A stretch of 64,000 nt of DNA from Podocnemis expansa (taxonomy: Eukaryota; Chordata; Testudines; Podocnemididae): NCBI GenBank assembly GCA_007922195.1, contig ML681995.1, positions 13,633,879 through 13,697,878 of the forward strand, given 5' to 3'. This document shows, in pieces, positions 1 to 12,065 of the stretch. The position numbers and the translations under genes are program-made. Every line of letters starts with the position of its first letter. Within the stretch, counting starts at the first letter, position 1. The notes beneath the pieces are model-generated. The model was not told where the DNA came from and did not search any database. It saw nothing but the letters and a program-made list of their open reading frames with translations.

Positions 1-776
1 GAGGTTATGTAGGTGACAAAGACAGAAACTGGGAGGGGAAAGGCATAATCCTACTTCTCTGGCAAAAATAAAAAAAGACTTTGTTAAACCAAAGAACAAA
101 TTGCTTTGATAGGATGGAGACAGAGATCAAGAGGGCTTCTGGAAATAGTCCTGTGGTTTGGAGGCAGGAGGCCTCAGAAACCTTCCAGAAATTAACAACA
201 GATAACCATGGCAGATGACCCTGAGACTACTGGGTGTTTGAAGAGAGTCATGAGGCAACCAGATGAAGAGTAAAGAGACCAAAGGTTAAATAAAATCATC
301 CAGTTCTGTATTATAGCTGAGGTTTTCAAAGCTGCCTAGGGGATTTGGATGCCTGGTTTCTAATGACTGGGACTCCATATCCCCATTGCAGCTATGACTA
401 GCACATCCTGCTAACCTGGACTGCCTCTGTACCACTTTTTAAACAGAAAAGAAGGGATTGGTACCAGGGAAAGTGGAGAGCTGGAAAGTTGAGCAGAGAA
501 AAGAGAATCTCCAAGTATGAGAGGTGGAGCTCTGGATGCAGAAGCACCTGAAGTGTTCAGGGATCAGGAATTGGAATAAAGAAGAGAGAAAGGATACTTA
601 AAACAGAGGGAAAGAAATGTAAAGTGAAGTCAACTGAGCTGGTCCCTAAGTAGATTTGAAAAGATAAATGAGACCAAGTAAGACCATAAGTAAGGCATGC
701 ATTCTGGTTGATCATTTATTCCATTGTGCACTGAGTTGAGTAAGAGGTAAGTGAGGCTAGAGTATTAAGTACAACA
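1..776. other. intergenic, no recognised element
   Basis: AT-rich unique-looking DNA. I see no convincing coding stretch, RNA gene or repeat boundary here. Confidence 0.5.
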
Positions 777-966
777 AAACAGACAAGGATTCTTGTGGCA
801 CTTTTAAAGACTAAAGAATTTATTTATCACATGAGCTTTCGTGGGAGAAAATCCCACTTTGTTAGGCATTTCAAAGTGTCTAACAAAGTGGGATTTTCTC
901 CCACGAAAGCTCATGTGTTAAATAAATTCTTTAGTCTTTAAAAGTGCCACAGGAATCCTTGTTTAT
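777..966. mobile_element. palindromic MITE, family P1, near-perfect hairpin
   Basis: Two 83-bp arms (783-865 and 880-962) are inverted complements with only two mismatches, separated by a 14-bp spacer. The outer arm contains the words TTGTGGCACTTTTAAAGACTAA and the inner arm AGCTTTCGTGGGAGAAAATC. Related sequence recurs at about 4419-4600 and 31335-31590, so this is an interspersed family and not a local hairpin. It has no coding capacity and must have been mobilised in trans. The style resembles fold-back MITEs described in crocodilians and turtles (for example the Chompy type); that name is from memory and unverified. Confidence 0.85.
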
Positions 967-3779
967 TTTTCTGAACTAGAATAAAATGGCTACCCTTTGG
1001 AACTTGTCTATATGCAAGGCACTGCGTATAACATGCATTTCATGGCTTGTTTTGCATGGGTCAGAAATGTGAGAGAAGAGGGAGGTGTTGTGGGAACACT
1101 GATTGCTCTAAACCAGGGTCTGATCCTTGATTCCCCATCGAGGTGCTATTGAAATGAAAATAATTAAAATAACCTGAATACAACACCTTTTATCTTAGAG
1201 GATCCCAAACTGATTTGGGAGTAATGTATCAAATTAAAAATTCAATGGAGCTGAATCCTTAAAATGCCAGGTCTAAATCTGACTATGTTGATGCTGGCTT
1301 TGTGGTGGAACATGGCAGTTATTTAAAAACAGATGACGATGCTGTGGGCCTGATTCTTCATTCATTTGCACAGGCAATACATTAGGAGTTACCTGAAATG
1401 TAGTAGTTGTCCTATAGTTCAATTGTTGTAAGGGTGAGGAGAATCACGATGAGGAAAAGAATAAGAATAGCTGGTTTAGTAAAAACAAGGACAGCTTCTG
1501 ATTTCAGTTACACTTATATCTGATGGCATACGTCAGCTGCAATTGTTGTTTTTCTGGTGGTGCAATGTGTCCTGTGGAGCTGTCTGGAATATTTTCACTG
1601 AAATGTGCTGCTTCAACAAAGCCAAAACGTTTCAGGAAGGTTTCTAAGAGCAAAGGAGAAAATGTCTATAGCCTGATGGTACCCACATGGGTGAAGGAAA
1701 CCTGGTCCCCGAGTTGTAGTGAAAACTCTATTGTGAATCGTGCAGAATAGGGACTTGAACAGGGGTCTTCTCTATCGGTAGCCAGCACACTAATTCATAG
1801 GCTATAGATGACCCATGCTTTTTGGCATCTGTTTTGGGAGAAACATTCAAAGGCTTGGTTTTGTTCCATTGCTCAACGAAAACAAGTTTCAAAACCTCAA
1901 GGATTGATGTGTAATGTAATTGTCTTCTAGCAAGCTGCCGTGGCCTGTGATTTTGCATGCTTTGCTGTGCCAGCCTACTAGAAACAGCGGCAAATGGAAG
2001 AGTTAACTTCTGCGGTGTCACATAGATAGAACTGCATTATCTTGTGACTTCCTGGAAGACACGTTAATGAGCAACTCCCCTGTACCGCATATCCTCTCTT
2101 CCTGTCCCCCCCGCCCCCCCCAAAAAAGACGCTAACTTTTTGGGGGGTGGGGGAAGAACCATGCAGAGAAGAAGAAGGAAATGTTTTCCAGGCTAGAATA
2201 TATTTTATATAACAAACTAGAGGAAAAAAATATTTTGGTGTTGAGAGGAAATAAATATGCTCCAAGATCAAATGGAAACAAAGACCAAAGAAGTGAGTTT
2301 TGAATACATCCCTTAATGCAGGCTGAGAAATATGAAGACAGACCATAAATGATATACCAGACATGGCACTCTGCTTACAAATTGCAATTCTAAATGTCAT
2401 ATGCAGTAAGTCTCTCGATCACCGTACATAATTCACAAGAGAGAACTTTTCTTTGTTTTTTCTCTGTAATGAATATTATTCTATAGCCTGCATCCAAAAT
2501 AAACAGCTTGGGTTGCTGTTTATCTTCTTCAGTTTCTCAAACCAGCCACACAGACAGCATCTTTCTCGTTGCAATCTAGAAGTCCAAAAATCTTAATTTT
2601 TTCTTTCTGGTACACTCCAAGTTTTGATTAGGATGTTTTATTTCTTAGTGCTATTAGAGACTAGATCAGTGCTGCTCCGTTTATACTGTAGGTTTTACCA
2701 CTCCATGGATAAGTCAGGAATATTTTTATCTCCCTTTTTGAATCCCCTCTTAATCATATCATGATGAGCCTTTTTCAGTTCTGTAGGTTTATTGAGTGGG
2801 GTTTTATAATCTTTGCAGAACTCCTAGTCAGTGATATCCATAAAGAAATGAAAAAACCTGGTATTCACATCACTTGATGTGGTTGGTTTTTCGGGCTCTG
2901 CAAAGATTAAAAACACAGTAAGACTTGAGTGCATCCTAAAGGGAATACAGAGCTTGCTATTAATATGTTCTTCCTTTGAACAGAACTGATCTAAGGGTTT
3001 AGAAATGGAGGAAAAGTGACTGTTTAAAGCAGTAGACAAGCCTGAGATTTTTTGGAGACAGAGCACAGAATATTATGGTAAAAGGGAACTGTGTGTGGTA
3101 CGAGACAATGCAGAAGTTACCACTAAGACTCACCACCACTTCTGTGCATACTGGTGGGTAAAAATGCACAGTAAAAGCACAGAGAAAGGAATATCCTTTG
3201 TCTTCTCTATGTGACAGAGTAAGACCTCAGTTCCTTTTGCAAAACGGAAAGGGATCAGGGAAGAAAATAGCTTTGCATTATGGCAATCTGTGTGCTATGT
3301 GTCACTAAGCTGAAGTGACCATCTCACATTTCCTCTGCTGTCACTCTCTTGCATCATTTGTAAGGAGGGCTGTGAGTGGTGACGATTGTTTCCCCTTTAC
3401 ATCTTCAGCCCAGCTACTAGAAACTGCTCTCTCTACTTCTAAGCTACACCCATGCTTGCTCTTCTAACTGCCCCTTTCCCTTCACAGTGGCTTTCTGGTG
3501 GAATTCATGGTAGACTGCCACTTTCCTGGTCGTCATCATCAGCCTAATCCATTCCCAGAAGCCAGCTATATTGTGAGGGAGGCCATACTAGAAGGGTGAT
3601 CAAGAAACAGAAGGAGGCAAATGGGGAGGGGAGATGGAATGATTGTGGAAAGGAGGAAGGTGGTGAGTGCACAGAAAGGCAATAGTGAAGAGGAAAAGGT
3701 AGGAGAGAAGTTACACCTGGGATAGGGAGGAAAGAAAATACTACCTAGGTAAATTAGAGAAGATGGTCTTGTCAGGAAA
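967..3779. other. intergenic, no recognised gene
   Basis: Mostly unique AT-rich sequence. A C-run followed by a T/G-run (about 2105-2152, CCCCCC...GGGGGGTGGGGG) can form a short G/C hairpin. Short open frames on both strands show no domain or codon pattern I recognise. Confidence 0.5.
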
Positions 3780-3915
3780 TCTAGCTTCCATTTCCTACTC
3801 TGCACTTTGGTTCACTGTGTGACCTTGGGAAACTCAAGTCAGGTCCCCCTTGGTAAAATGGGTCAATAATATTGTCCCTGACTCACAGGGGGATGAAAGC
3901 ATTTATAATGGAAGG
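3780..3915 (+). mobile_element. MIR-like SINE fragment
   Basis: It contains the typical MIR core order: CACTGTGTGACCTTGGG, then a GTAAAATGGG segment, then a CTCACAGGG segment. The tRNA-derived head is lost or too diverged to see. It is an old tRNA-derived amniote SINE with no coding function. Confidence 0.7.
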
Positions 3916-3924
3916 TTATTAGAT

Positions 3925-4420
3925 TGATAATTCACAAGGCAAGAGGAACCATTGTGATCAGCTCGTCTGCCCTCCATGCAAATCACAGAAGTTAATTCTT
4001 TTTTAAGCTGGGGCATCTCGTTTAGAAAAATGTCCAGACTTCATTTAAAGATGTCTGGTGTGGAGAATTCACCGCCACCCTTTAAGATGTTCCAATGTTA
4101 ATTTATCCTCCTTGTTGTGAAAAGAAATTTTTCTTTATTTCTAGTCTGAATGTCTACTTTTAGCTTCCAACCTCTGGATCTTGTCTGCCAGAATGAAGAG
4201 CCTATTTCAAATTTTTATTCCCCTTGTAGGTACTTACAGACAGTGATCAAGTCACCTGTTAATCTTCTCTCAAGCTAAACAAGTTGAGCTCATTGATTCT
4301 TGTGCTATAGGCATGTTTTCTAATCTTTTATCATTTTAGTCACTTGTCTCTCTGACTCATTTCTGATTTATCTTCATTCCTCTTGAACTGCGAACATCAG
4401 ATATGGACAAAATTTCCAGA
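3925..4420 (-). mobile_element. CR1 LINE 3' fragment, antisense (copy E)
   Basis: Read on the minus strand, this is the C-terminal ORF2 and 3' end of an older CR1 subfamily. The plus strand shows the typical antisense order: GGAACCATTGTGATCA, then GTGTGGAGAATTCACC, then the AGTCTGAATGTCTAC segment, then GTGATCAAGTCACCTGTTAA. The reading frame is destroyed by many substitutions and indels. Its right boundary meets the start of the P1 MITE at about 4419, so the MITE probably landed in or beside this LINE. Confidence 0.8.
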
Positions 4421-4600
4421 GGAGTAGTTGTCTTAGTCTATGTACAGCAAAAACAAATGAGAGTCCTGTGGCACCATAAAGACCAACAGATTTCTTTGGG
4501 CATAAGCTTTCATGGGCTTCAACCCACTTTGTCAGATGCATCTGACAAAGTGGGTTGAAGCCCATGAAAACTTATGCCCGAAGACACGGACATTTATTCT
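4419..4600. mobile_element. palindromic MITE, family P1, copy 2
   Basis: The core is a loopless palindrome with 41-bp arms (4498-4538 and 4539-4579), one mismatch, centred on ATGCAT. The left outer arm (about 4440-4497, with GAGTCCTGTGGCACC) matches the P1 copies at 777 and 31335. The right outer arm has diverged or been lost after 4580. It is non-coding. Confidence 0.85.
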
Positions 4601-6354
4601 CCTGCAGCTACATTGATGCCAAGGGTAGAGGGGAGGCATAAGTCCAAAACCAGTCCACTTTCTTCATGTGCTCATGTGTACAAAACTGTAGCTCAAATAT
4701 CTACTCAAGAGCAAGACTTTGTCTGGTTCCAGGGAGTTTCTGCATCCCCTTGTACCACAGTTGCATTCAGGGGAGCAAAGAACCTGCTTTCTTTTGGTGC
4801 TTTTGGGGTGTACAAAACAGAAGGGGGGGCAAAATTGAGGGGAGGTGAGTCATGGCTCCCGTACTGCCTCCTTTCTGACTAGCTAAATTGGGAGAGGAGG
4901 TTTGCATCATCCTGCTAAATACCTACACGTGCCAGGCTGTTGTCAGAGGGTCCGTGCTTTCTTGGGGAAGAGTTCTAACCTTGAATCCCCTACTCATACC
5001 AGTGTCTAAATATCCTGATTTGGTCCTTGGCATTTAACTGGAATTTAAAATTCCTCTTTTTGCTTTCTGACCCACTTTCTACCTGTTATGTTTCTGTGAG
5101 TGCCAGCTGATTTTTGAAACAAATGTAAAATGTTTTTGTTTGAATCTTACTGTTTTTCCCCACAGCTACATTTTTAAAGCTAAAAAGAGGCATGTACAAA
5201 ACCCTCCACCAAAATTACAATAACAAAACTACAGTTGATCTAGAACCAAACCCCTGGATCAAGACAATTTCAGACTTAGGGGAGTTCTGGGTATTCTGTT
5301 GTCTCTGGTTTCTTATGCTACACTCCTAACATCTGAGTGCCATTCAGTAGTGCATCAAGCGAGGTGGCTAACACTTGTCACATTTGTTCTCTCATTCTTT
5401 TGTTAGAAGGAGAAGTGTGTTTTGTTTTGGTAGAGCGGTTTTGTTGTTGTGTTATTGCAAAGTGAAAGAAATGCATCTTGCACTTGGAGCAGAAGAATTC
5501 GAGTGGTTTGTATGGGTCCTTCATTCCTGGGGAAGTTTATTCTACAATCTTACTGGCCACTGAGAATGTTCTGTGTCCTGCATAGACAAGCTTTACCCAT
5601 GCTACAGAGAACAACTTTGTGTGGGAGGAGCAGCATAGCAGTCAGTCAAAGTCTTCATCCCATAGCTTTAGGTGGTTTTTACAACTTCTCTCTGGGCATA
5701 GGGCCTGGCTGGAGCACCATGAAGATGAGGACTGAGACTTTGAACTGGATGTGACATTCTTTGGGAAGCCCGTGCAGCCAGTGGAGGACGGGCAATAGAC
5801 AATGTTACTGAGCAGACGTGCTGCAGTATTAGTTGGAGCTTCCTAAGCAAAGAAGGCTTTGTGCCCATATCAGTTGCACTGCTGAAGCCCAGCTGAGAAT
5901 TGATAAAGGCACAAATAACTGTAGCCAGGTCATCATGTATCAGGAAGGGACAGAGTCTCCAAACCAACCAAAACTGAAAACAGCATCTGCAGGTAATGCT
6001 TTCTAAGTGACAGCTTAACATCTATGAGGAATGGTAGAGATGTATCATTTGCATATTGCTGGCACTTGAACCCATGTTGTCAGACCAGTTCACATGGTGG
6101 TTTCATTTAGATGCTGGAAATGACAAAAGAAATAACTGGTCCTTGCAGGACTCCGTAAGTGAGGGTGTCTAGTAGTGAAGAAGTTATTCTCCATCATCAT
6201 TTGTTGGATGTATTCCTCTAAAGAAGAGCTTATGTTTCTTAGAGCACTGTTTTGGATTCCCAATTTGGCACCTGACTGATCTTTGGCTTCTGGTGAGAGG
6301 TATGTCAATGGGATAATTGATCTGTTTGAGTTCTGAGTTATTACAGAAAATTCT
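4601..6354. other. intergenic, no recognised gene
   Basis: No element could be bounded. The stretch 5700-6080 has somewhat higher GC and several short open frames on both strands, but no recognisable domain. Confidence 0.45.
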
Positions 6355-7105
6355 TTCTTGGGTGTCTGGATGGTAAGTCTTGTCCACATGCTCAGGGTTT
6401 ATATTATCCCCACATTTGGGGTCAGGAAGCAATTTTCCCCCTGATTAGTCTGATGAAGGCTCTGGGAGTTTTCATCTTCCTCTGTGGAATGGGACATGAC
6501 TCAATTGCTGATGGATTCTCTGTACCTTAAAGTCTTTAAATCATGATTTGAGGACTTCAGTAACTTAGCCACAGGTTAGAAGTTTATTGCAGGAATGGGT
6601 GGTTGAGATTCTGTGGCCTGTGTTGTACAGGAAGTCAGACTCACTAGATGATCATATTGGTCCTTTCTGACTCCAGAGCAGGGGGTCAAACTCATTTGCT
6701 ATGGTAGGCCAGATTTGGCTTAAATGTGCTTCATGTGGGCAGCACATCACATATGCCAAAATACCAGAGCACTGTCACGGCATTGTGGAGCACTGTGTAT
6801 GTGAGACTGCAATCCACAATACCACACTCACTTCCCAACAGAGAGAGTGTGGTTTTGCAGTATCACAGAGCGCAATCTTACATAGCCAGAGTGCCACAAT
6901 GTTGCGGGAACTGACGCTCCCGTGGCATCACAGAAACTGGGTATGTGAGACTCCATTCTGCGATACTGCGAGACCATACTCTTTCTCCCTCTGTTAAGAA
7001 GAGAGTGTAGTCTCATGGAATGCAGTCACAGGCCAGATGCAAGAGGATTGTGGACTGTATCCAGCCCACAGGCCATATATTTGATACCCCTAGAGTCTAT
7101 CAGTC
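6355..7105 (+). mobile_element. CR1 LINE 3' UTR and tail, interrupted (copy D)
   Basis: This is sense-strand CR1 3' untranslated sequence. It includes CCACATGCTCAGGGTTTA, CACATTTGGGGTCAGGAAGC, AAAGTCTTTAAATCATGATT and the end segment AGATGATCATATTGGTCC. It is non-coding and old. A MITE occupies 6679-7091; the CR1 terminus resumes with AGAGTCTATCAGTC at 7092-7105. Confidence 0.85.
6679..7091. mobile_element. MITE nested in the CR1 tail
   Basis: The ends are imperfect terminal inverted repeats: left CAGGGGGTCAAACTCATTTG, right complement AGGGGTATCAAATATATGG. Both flanks carry AGAG (6675-6678 and 7092-7095). Removing the element joins CTGACTCC-AGAG-TCTATCAG, a plausible CR1 end. The interior holds several imperfect inverted words (GTGTATGTGAGACT / AGTCTCATGGAATG). 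The termini resemble hAT MITEs, but no 8-bp duplication is visible, so the superfamily is uncertain. Confidence 0.7.
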
Positions 7106-7984
7106 TGCCACCGCTCCCAGGTTCTGGACCCAGCTCTGAATCCGAACAATGTGTCTGTCTCTTATTTCTGTGATAGCCAAAGTCTAACCCTGAATCATGG
7201 CATGCTCAGACTGGAACTGGATTTGTGTATGAATCTGAATTTAGCAGGCTCTTGTCAACAGAAGTGACAAAATACTTTAAAATAAAACAAAATTAGGTTG
7301 TGTGGAGGGGGGGGCGACATGTTAATTAAACTTATGGTAACATATAAAGAGCCTGGTCTGGCAGCTCTTAATGAAGGTGTAATTTCACTCACGATTCATT
7401 CTATTGATACTCACATATCTCAATTATTAGACCTGATTCACTTCTCACTGTCTTTACACCACTATGCTACATTTTTCCTGGAGTTGTTCTTAAATACACC
7501 AGTGTTAATGACCAGAAAAAGAGGCCTGCTGGCAGTAACCATGTATGATCTAGTAATAAAAAGAGGCTTACTGAAATCACAAATGTTTTATATTCTTATT
7601 CTGACGTGGACCTACATAAAAATTCTATCTCACAGTCCTACTACAAGTGAAAAGGCTGCCAAAACTGCATATAAAACCCCCAGTGATTTCAGATATTTTC
7701 AACAAGCAATGTGTTAAAAAAAAAAAAATGGAGAAGTGTTCATACTCCATATTAGAAAGAGTGGCAATGAGGTTAATTTATTTTAGTGTAGTCTAAACAA
7801 CAAATGATGCAAAGGTGTGTGTTTGTAACTTAAATATTAATATTTGTGTTACATTCAGAGAAATTGTTACTATTTTAGGTTAACTGTGAAACTATTTCGG
7901 TATCAGTGAAGTACATTCATTCAGTCTAATAACTAATATTTTCCTTATGGATTTTACTTTAGAAGACATTTAGCTGTTTATCTT
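7106..7984. other. intergenic, one 139-codon open frame of unknown meaning
   Basis: A plus-strand open frame of 139 codons (7298-7717) begins after a G-run. Its translation is low in information, matches no family I recognise and is followed by an A-run. I treat it as chance. Confidence 0.4.
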
Positions 7985-8415
7985 TACCTTTGGTAGGTTT
8001 CCAGTGTTCACATCCATATGTTAAGATGGAAATAATATTTGAGTTGAAGATCTGTAGTTTAATCTTTAAGTCGTAGATTTTCAATGGCCAAAGCTTGATT
8101 AAGCTGATGAATGGAGTTTCTGCCTTGCCAGTTTATGACCCTACTTCTTTCCTGACATCCCTGTTGGCTTTCAAGTTATTGTCAAGGTGGGTAAATTGAG
8201 TCTGCTCATGTATTGCTTTGTCTTGTGATGTAATGTTTGAGCTGGGAGATGCTGAGGTTCTCATTAGGTTTCTTTTTTCAGAACCGATCATTAACCTCAT
8301 CTTTTTGGTAATGCTGGGCAGCCTTTCTGTTTTCACTTGTGTGTTGGCTTGAGCTGTCACAAGAGTGACAGCATCAGCATTATCTAGGTTTTCTAGTGTA
8401 CTGGAAAGCAATATG
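7985..8415 (-). pseudogene. RTE-like LINE reverse transcriptase relic, antisense
   Basis: The minus-strand translation (8411 down to about 7985) keeps the order of an RTE-type reverse transcriptase just after its catalytic block: LENLDNADAVTLVTAQANTQ, then a KRNLMR segment, then QFTHLDNN...DVRKEV. The metal-binding FADD equivalent reads NADA, so the active site is lost, and stops follow downstream. It is a dead LINE fragment of a clade different from the CR1 elements. A second RTE-like relic lies at 28150-29330. Confidence 0.65.
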
Positions 8416-8934
8416 GTGCATGTGTTGTATCAGTCTGCAATTCTTTTTTCCATGACAAAGTCCCAGGTTGACTGCTTGAAATGTATTATTTGGGAGGATG
8501 ACATTAAATTAGTAACAAATAAGGACCCATCCTGTGCCCATGGATGTCAGTTGAGGGACTTCCATTGGATCAAAGGGTTTTAGTTCAGACCCATAATAAA
8601 GAATGGATAGAACATGGTGTAACAATCAGATTCTAGACACTGCCAGGGCCTGAACGACAAAGGATTGAATCAAGTGATTTGTATACAATATTACTGAACT
8701 AGAAAAGTCTACTGAGTAAGATCTCATGTAAACTGGTGACACTCTGGTCATGGATATCATTTTGTGTGATGTATGTATGGATTTACATATAAAAGAGGTA
8801 GGGTGTGCATACATGTTTGCATGTGTGTGAACTGGAAATGTGTTCCTCAAATGTGTTTTGGAGGCAAAGAATAGAGTGAGCCTGCCTTAGATAAAGGAAT
8901 GTGTATTTACCTGTCTTATTGTCTTGATTGCAGA
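8416..8934. other. intergenic, no recognised element
   Basis: Unique-looking AT-rich DNA with a TGTGTG-rich patch near 8795-8840. Confidence 0.4.
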
Positions 8935-9765
8935 TAGAGGACAATCAAAGCACATTTCTACATAAGTGGCAGCTTAGTGAACACACTGGAGGACAGAGCC
9001 TGCATCCAAGGAAGTCTTTTTGGCTCTTGAGGTGAAGCCAATGGACTTTAGGACACAGAAAGGGAGCCGAAAGCCATTCTAGTACTCTGTCATTTAGGGA
9101 ACAAAGGCAACAATCACTGATTGAGTGAATGTTTAAACCTGTCATCTGGAGGGCTAGGGATGCTAGTAACTTGGTGTGAGAAACCTGCCTAGAAAATGAA
9201 TGATGCAACTTGCTAAAATTGTGTAAATCACCAGAGAACATATTTTGTTTTGTTGGTACCCATACCTGTCTCTCTTTCTCTTGCTTTAGTATCACTTATA
9301 TCCATTCTTTGTTAATAAACTTGTCTGTTGGTTTACTATAAACCACCTCAGTGCTGTTATACTGAACTAAAATGTAAGTCCTCAGCTAATCTACCAAGCT
9401 GGTGTGTGCACTGTCTCTTTGGAAGTAGCAAACTTAATTTCTATGAGAGACCAGTTTTGGGGGTGGGAGGCGGGGAGTGGGGTGGGGAAAGAAGTCACTG
9501 GGGAACTTGAACTGCATTCATTGTTACCTGCAAGGCAAGGTTAAGACCAGCAGAGTCTTGAGGAGTTTGCTTGTGAGGTTAGGTCCCTTGCTGAGATTGA
9601 GGGGTAACACAGTGGCTTGTGGCTCTGGGCACTGCACCAGAGTGTTTCAAATGGTTGTCCCTATTAAGGGAAACTCACTCTATCTACATAAATCCAGAGT
9701 ATTTGGTCTGTGTGAATGGAATGTGGAGAAGCTGAGGGGATAAAATCAATCTTTTTGATACAGGG
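8935..9765 (+). mobile_element. possible LTR-type repeat with a poly(A) signal
   Basis: A polyadenylation signal AATAAA (9314-9319) sits in the context GTTAATAAACTTGTCTG after a T/C-rich stretch, and a G-rich block follows (9458-9492). The arrangement resembles interspersed LTR-like repeats that I recall from turtle and crocodilian sequence. I cannot find paired termini or a target-site duplication, so boundaries are approximate. It could instead be a host-gene 3' end. Confidence 0.3.
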
Positions 9766-12057
9766 CCAAGGGTGGATGATTGCTCTTCTACCATCTCATA
9801 TTTGGTTTTCACTACGGATTATGCAGTGGCAGGATACATAGTAAATGCACTGATACCCTGTGGGGCTCTTTTCCCAAAAGACCTCCAACTCTCCAATGAA
9901 AAGCCTTGTAAATCTCCTACATGTCCCCTAGCATTAGTGCAAACAAAAAACCATTCACACAAATGTTCACAAGTAAAAAATAATAAGATTTGGCATACAG
10001 TCCAATTGAACAGCCTTTGAGAATGTGAGTGAATGTTTGCAAACACTGTTCTGGCAGTATTTGGCCAGCTGTAAGTTGTGTGCAATTCAGAGGGAAAAAA
10101 CAATTTCTATGAGGAATATTCTGTTTTAACTGCAATTGCACCCAGTGGACCGGGTCCTCAGCTGGGGTACATCTTTGTAGAGCTGTTCAGCCAACAGAAC
10201 CTCGCAGTTCCATTAAAGTCAATGGAGCTGTGCTGAATTATTCTGGCTGAAGATTTGGCCCTCTATTAGATGCAGTTACACAGGCTAACTTTTCTACTTT
10301 CTATTGCATTAGTTACTTGGGGTTATAATACCCGCATTTTCCATTGGAATTGATGGATAGTTGTGGGTGTTCTACATCTTAGGGGAGCGAGCTTTGGAGG
10401 TGAAGCTGCTCAGCACCTTGGAAGAGAAAATTGACACATTTCAGGATTGAGCCCTTTAACTGCCAAGGAGAAAACACTGCTGTTTGTTTGAGCCTGCAAA
10501 ACCATGAACCACTACACCATGCTGCATATTTAAAATGTCCTCTCTTGGATATTTATCCCTGTGTAGGTAGTAGCTGCTTTAAGCCATTCTGTGGCCAGGA
10601 GTAGCATTGTACTTGTGACGTGACTTGGATGACTTCTGTGATATGAGAGATGATGGTTTCTAATTATTTGTTGTTCTCGTTTGAGTCAGAATTCCAGATT
10701 TTTCACATTGGATCAGCCCTCCTAATCTTTTTAACTGACAAGAGGAATGAGGAGAGAGGGGAAGTAATTTTAAGTCTAATTCCAACAGGGAGGAAGAGAG
10801 GGAAGGGTGTGGGAGTCTGTGGTAGAGTGAGCACGTAGCAAGTGTGAAAAATTGGGACAGAGGGTCTGGAGTATTAAGTGCCTATATAAGACAAAGCCCC
10901 GAATATTGGGACTGTCCCCATAAAATCAGACACCTGGTTGTGGCACGTGTATGTGTGTGTTCAACTTGGTGAACAGGAGCTTTAGGTTGTGATTTAAATA
11001 AAAATCATAGGGGTGGGGCACTCACCAGTGAATATGTTACGTTTATGGTAATTGCAAGTAAAACATCATGTAATTGGTTTGTATCCCAAACTAATTTTCA
11101 TCTTTGAACTATATTTTGATTCCTGCACCCTGGCAAAACTGCAATTGACTTAAATGAGAGGTTAGTCTGGACTTTTGAATAGCACAAGAATAGGGTCTAG
11201 CCAGGAGCTCCACCAGCTCTGTTCCTGTCTCTTCTGATAGCAAAGCTGCAAATACCTGGTTGCCTTCAAGCCTCTGTGAATGTTTTGTTTTTGTGTTTAT
11301 AACTGGATTGGCCTCATGAGATTTAACCTCATGTGACGGGATCTATTCATGGAAGATTAGATGACAAATCCTGTTGGGCGAGTTTAAACTAGATCTGATG
11401 TAATCATCATTGTGAATGCATCTCATGATTGACTGTAATGGAGATGGTCAGGGTGCTGTTCGCTTAGAAGGGTGTGTACATGTGTGTTTGCACAGATAGA
11501 GATCTATTAGTGCCTGTCTAAAAAGGCCCAGTTAGCATTAATTGTATTTTGTCACTAGAGTTCAACCTGACTCATCATCAACCTCACCTTTCTTTTGCAC
11601 AAACAATGTCACCATGCCTTTTTTTTTTTTTAAAACAGTTGCTATTATTTTCCCAATAAACTTGCAGGCGTTGAAGGGATTAAGCTTCTCACTTGCCATA
11701 AGGGCACTAAACGAGAATGCAAACATGCTTAAGTCTTTAGGTTAGTGAAGTGTAGCTGGTTGATAAATGTGTTATACAACAAAAACAAAACCCAGAATTT
11801 AGTTTTCCTTCTATTTTTCATGAGTACTGAGCACCTGTCTTCTGAAAATCATGGCCTGCTAAGGTGGGCATTGAAATACCAGCCTTAAGTTTCATACTGA
11901 CAGGCCACATGCAGCACGAGCTTTTGCAGTTCAAGTTTCCTCACAATACCCTTGCCAGCCCAGTATGCCACAGAAATCAGTCTCAGTACACACTGAGAAG
12001 CTGATCCAACAGATGTTGAGGTCATTGAAAAGGCACCATTGATTTTAATTACCATTG
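9766..12057. other. intergenic with a small palindromic repeat relic
   Basis: Segment 10154-10263 carries GTCCTCAGCTGGGGTACAT and, inverted further right, GCTGAAGATTTGGCCCTC around AAAGTCAATGGAGCTGTG. This is a pattern also seen at 40379-40457 and 50766-50830, suggesting a common short MITE family. The rest shows nothing I can name. Confidence 0.4.
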
Positions 12058-12065
12058 GTTTAAAT

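Noticed and set aside
5668..6021. 117-codon minus-strand frame
   Set aside because: No domain and no conserved motif; other strand equally open in places.
7298..7717. 139-codon plus-strand frame as a gene
   Set aside because: AT-rich, no domain, no splice context and an A-run at the end; chance is the simplest reading.
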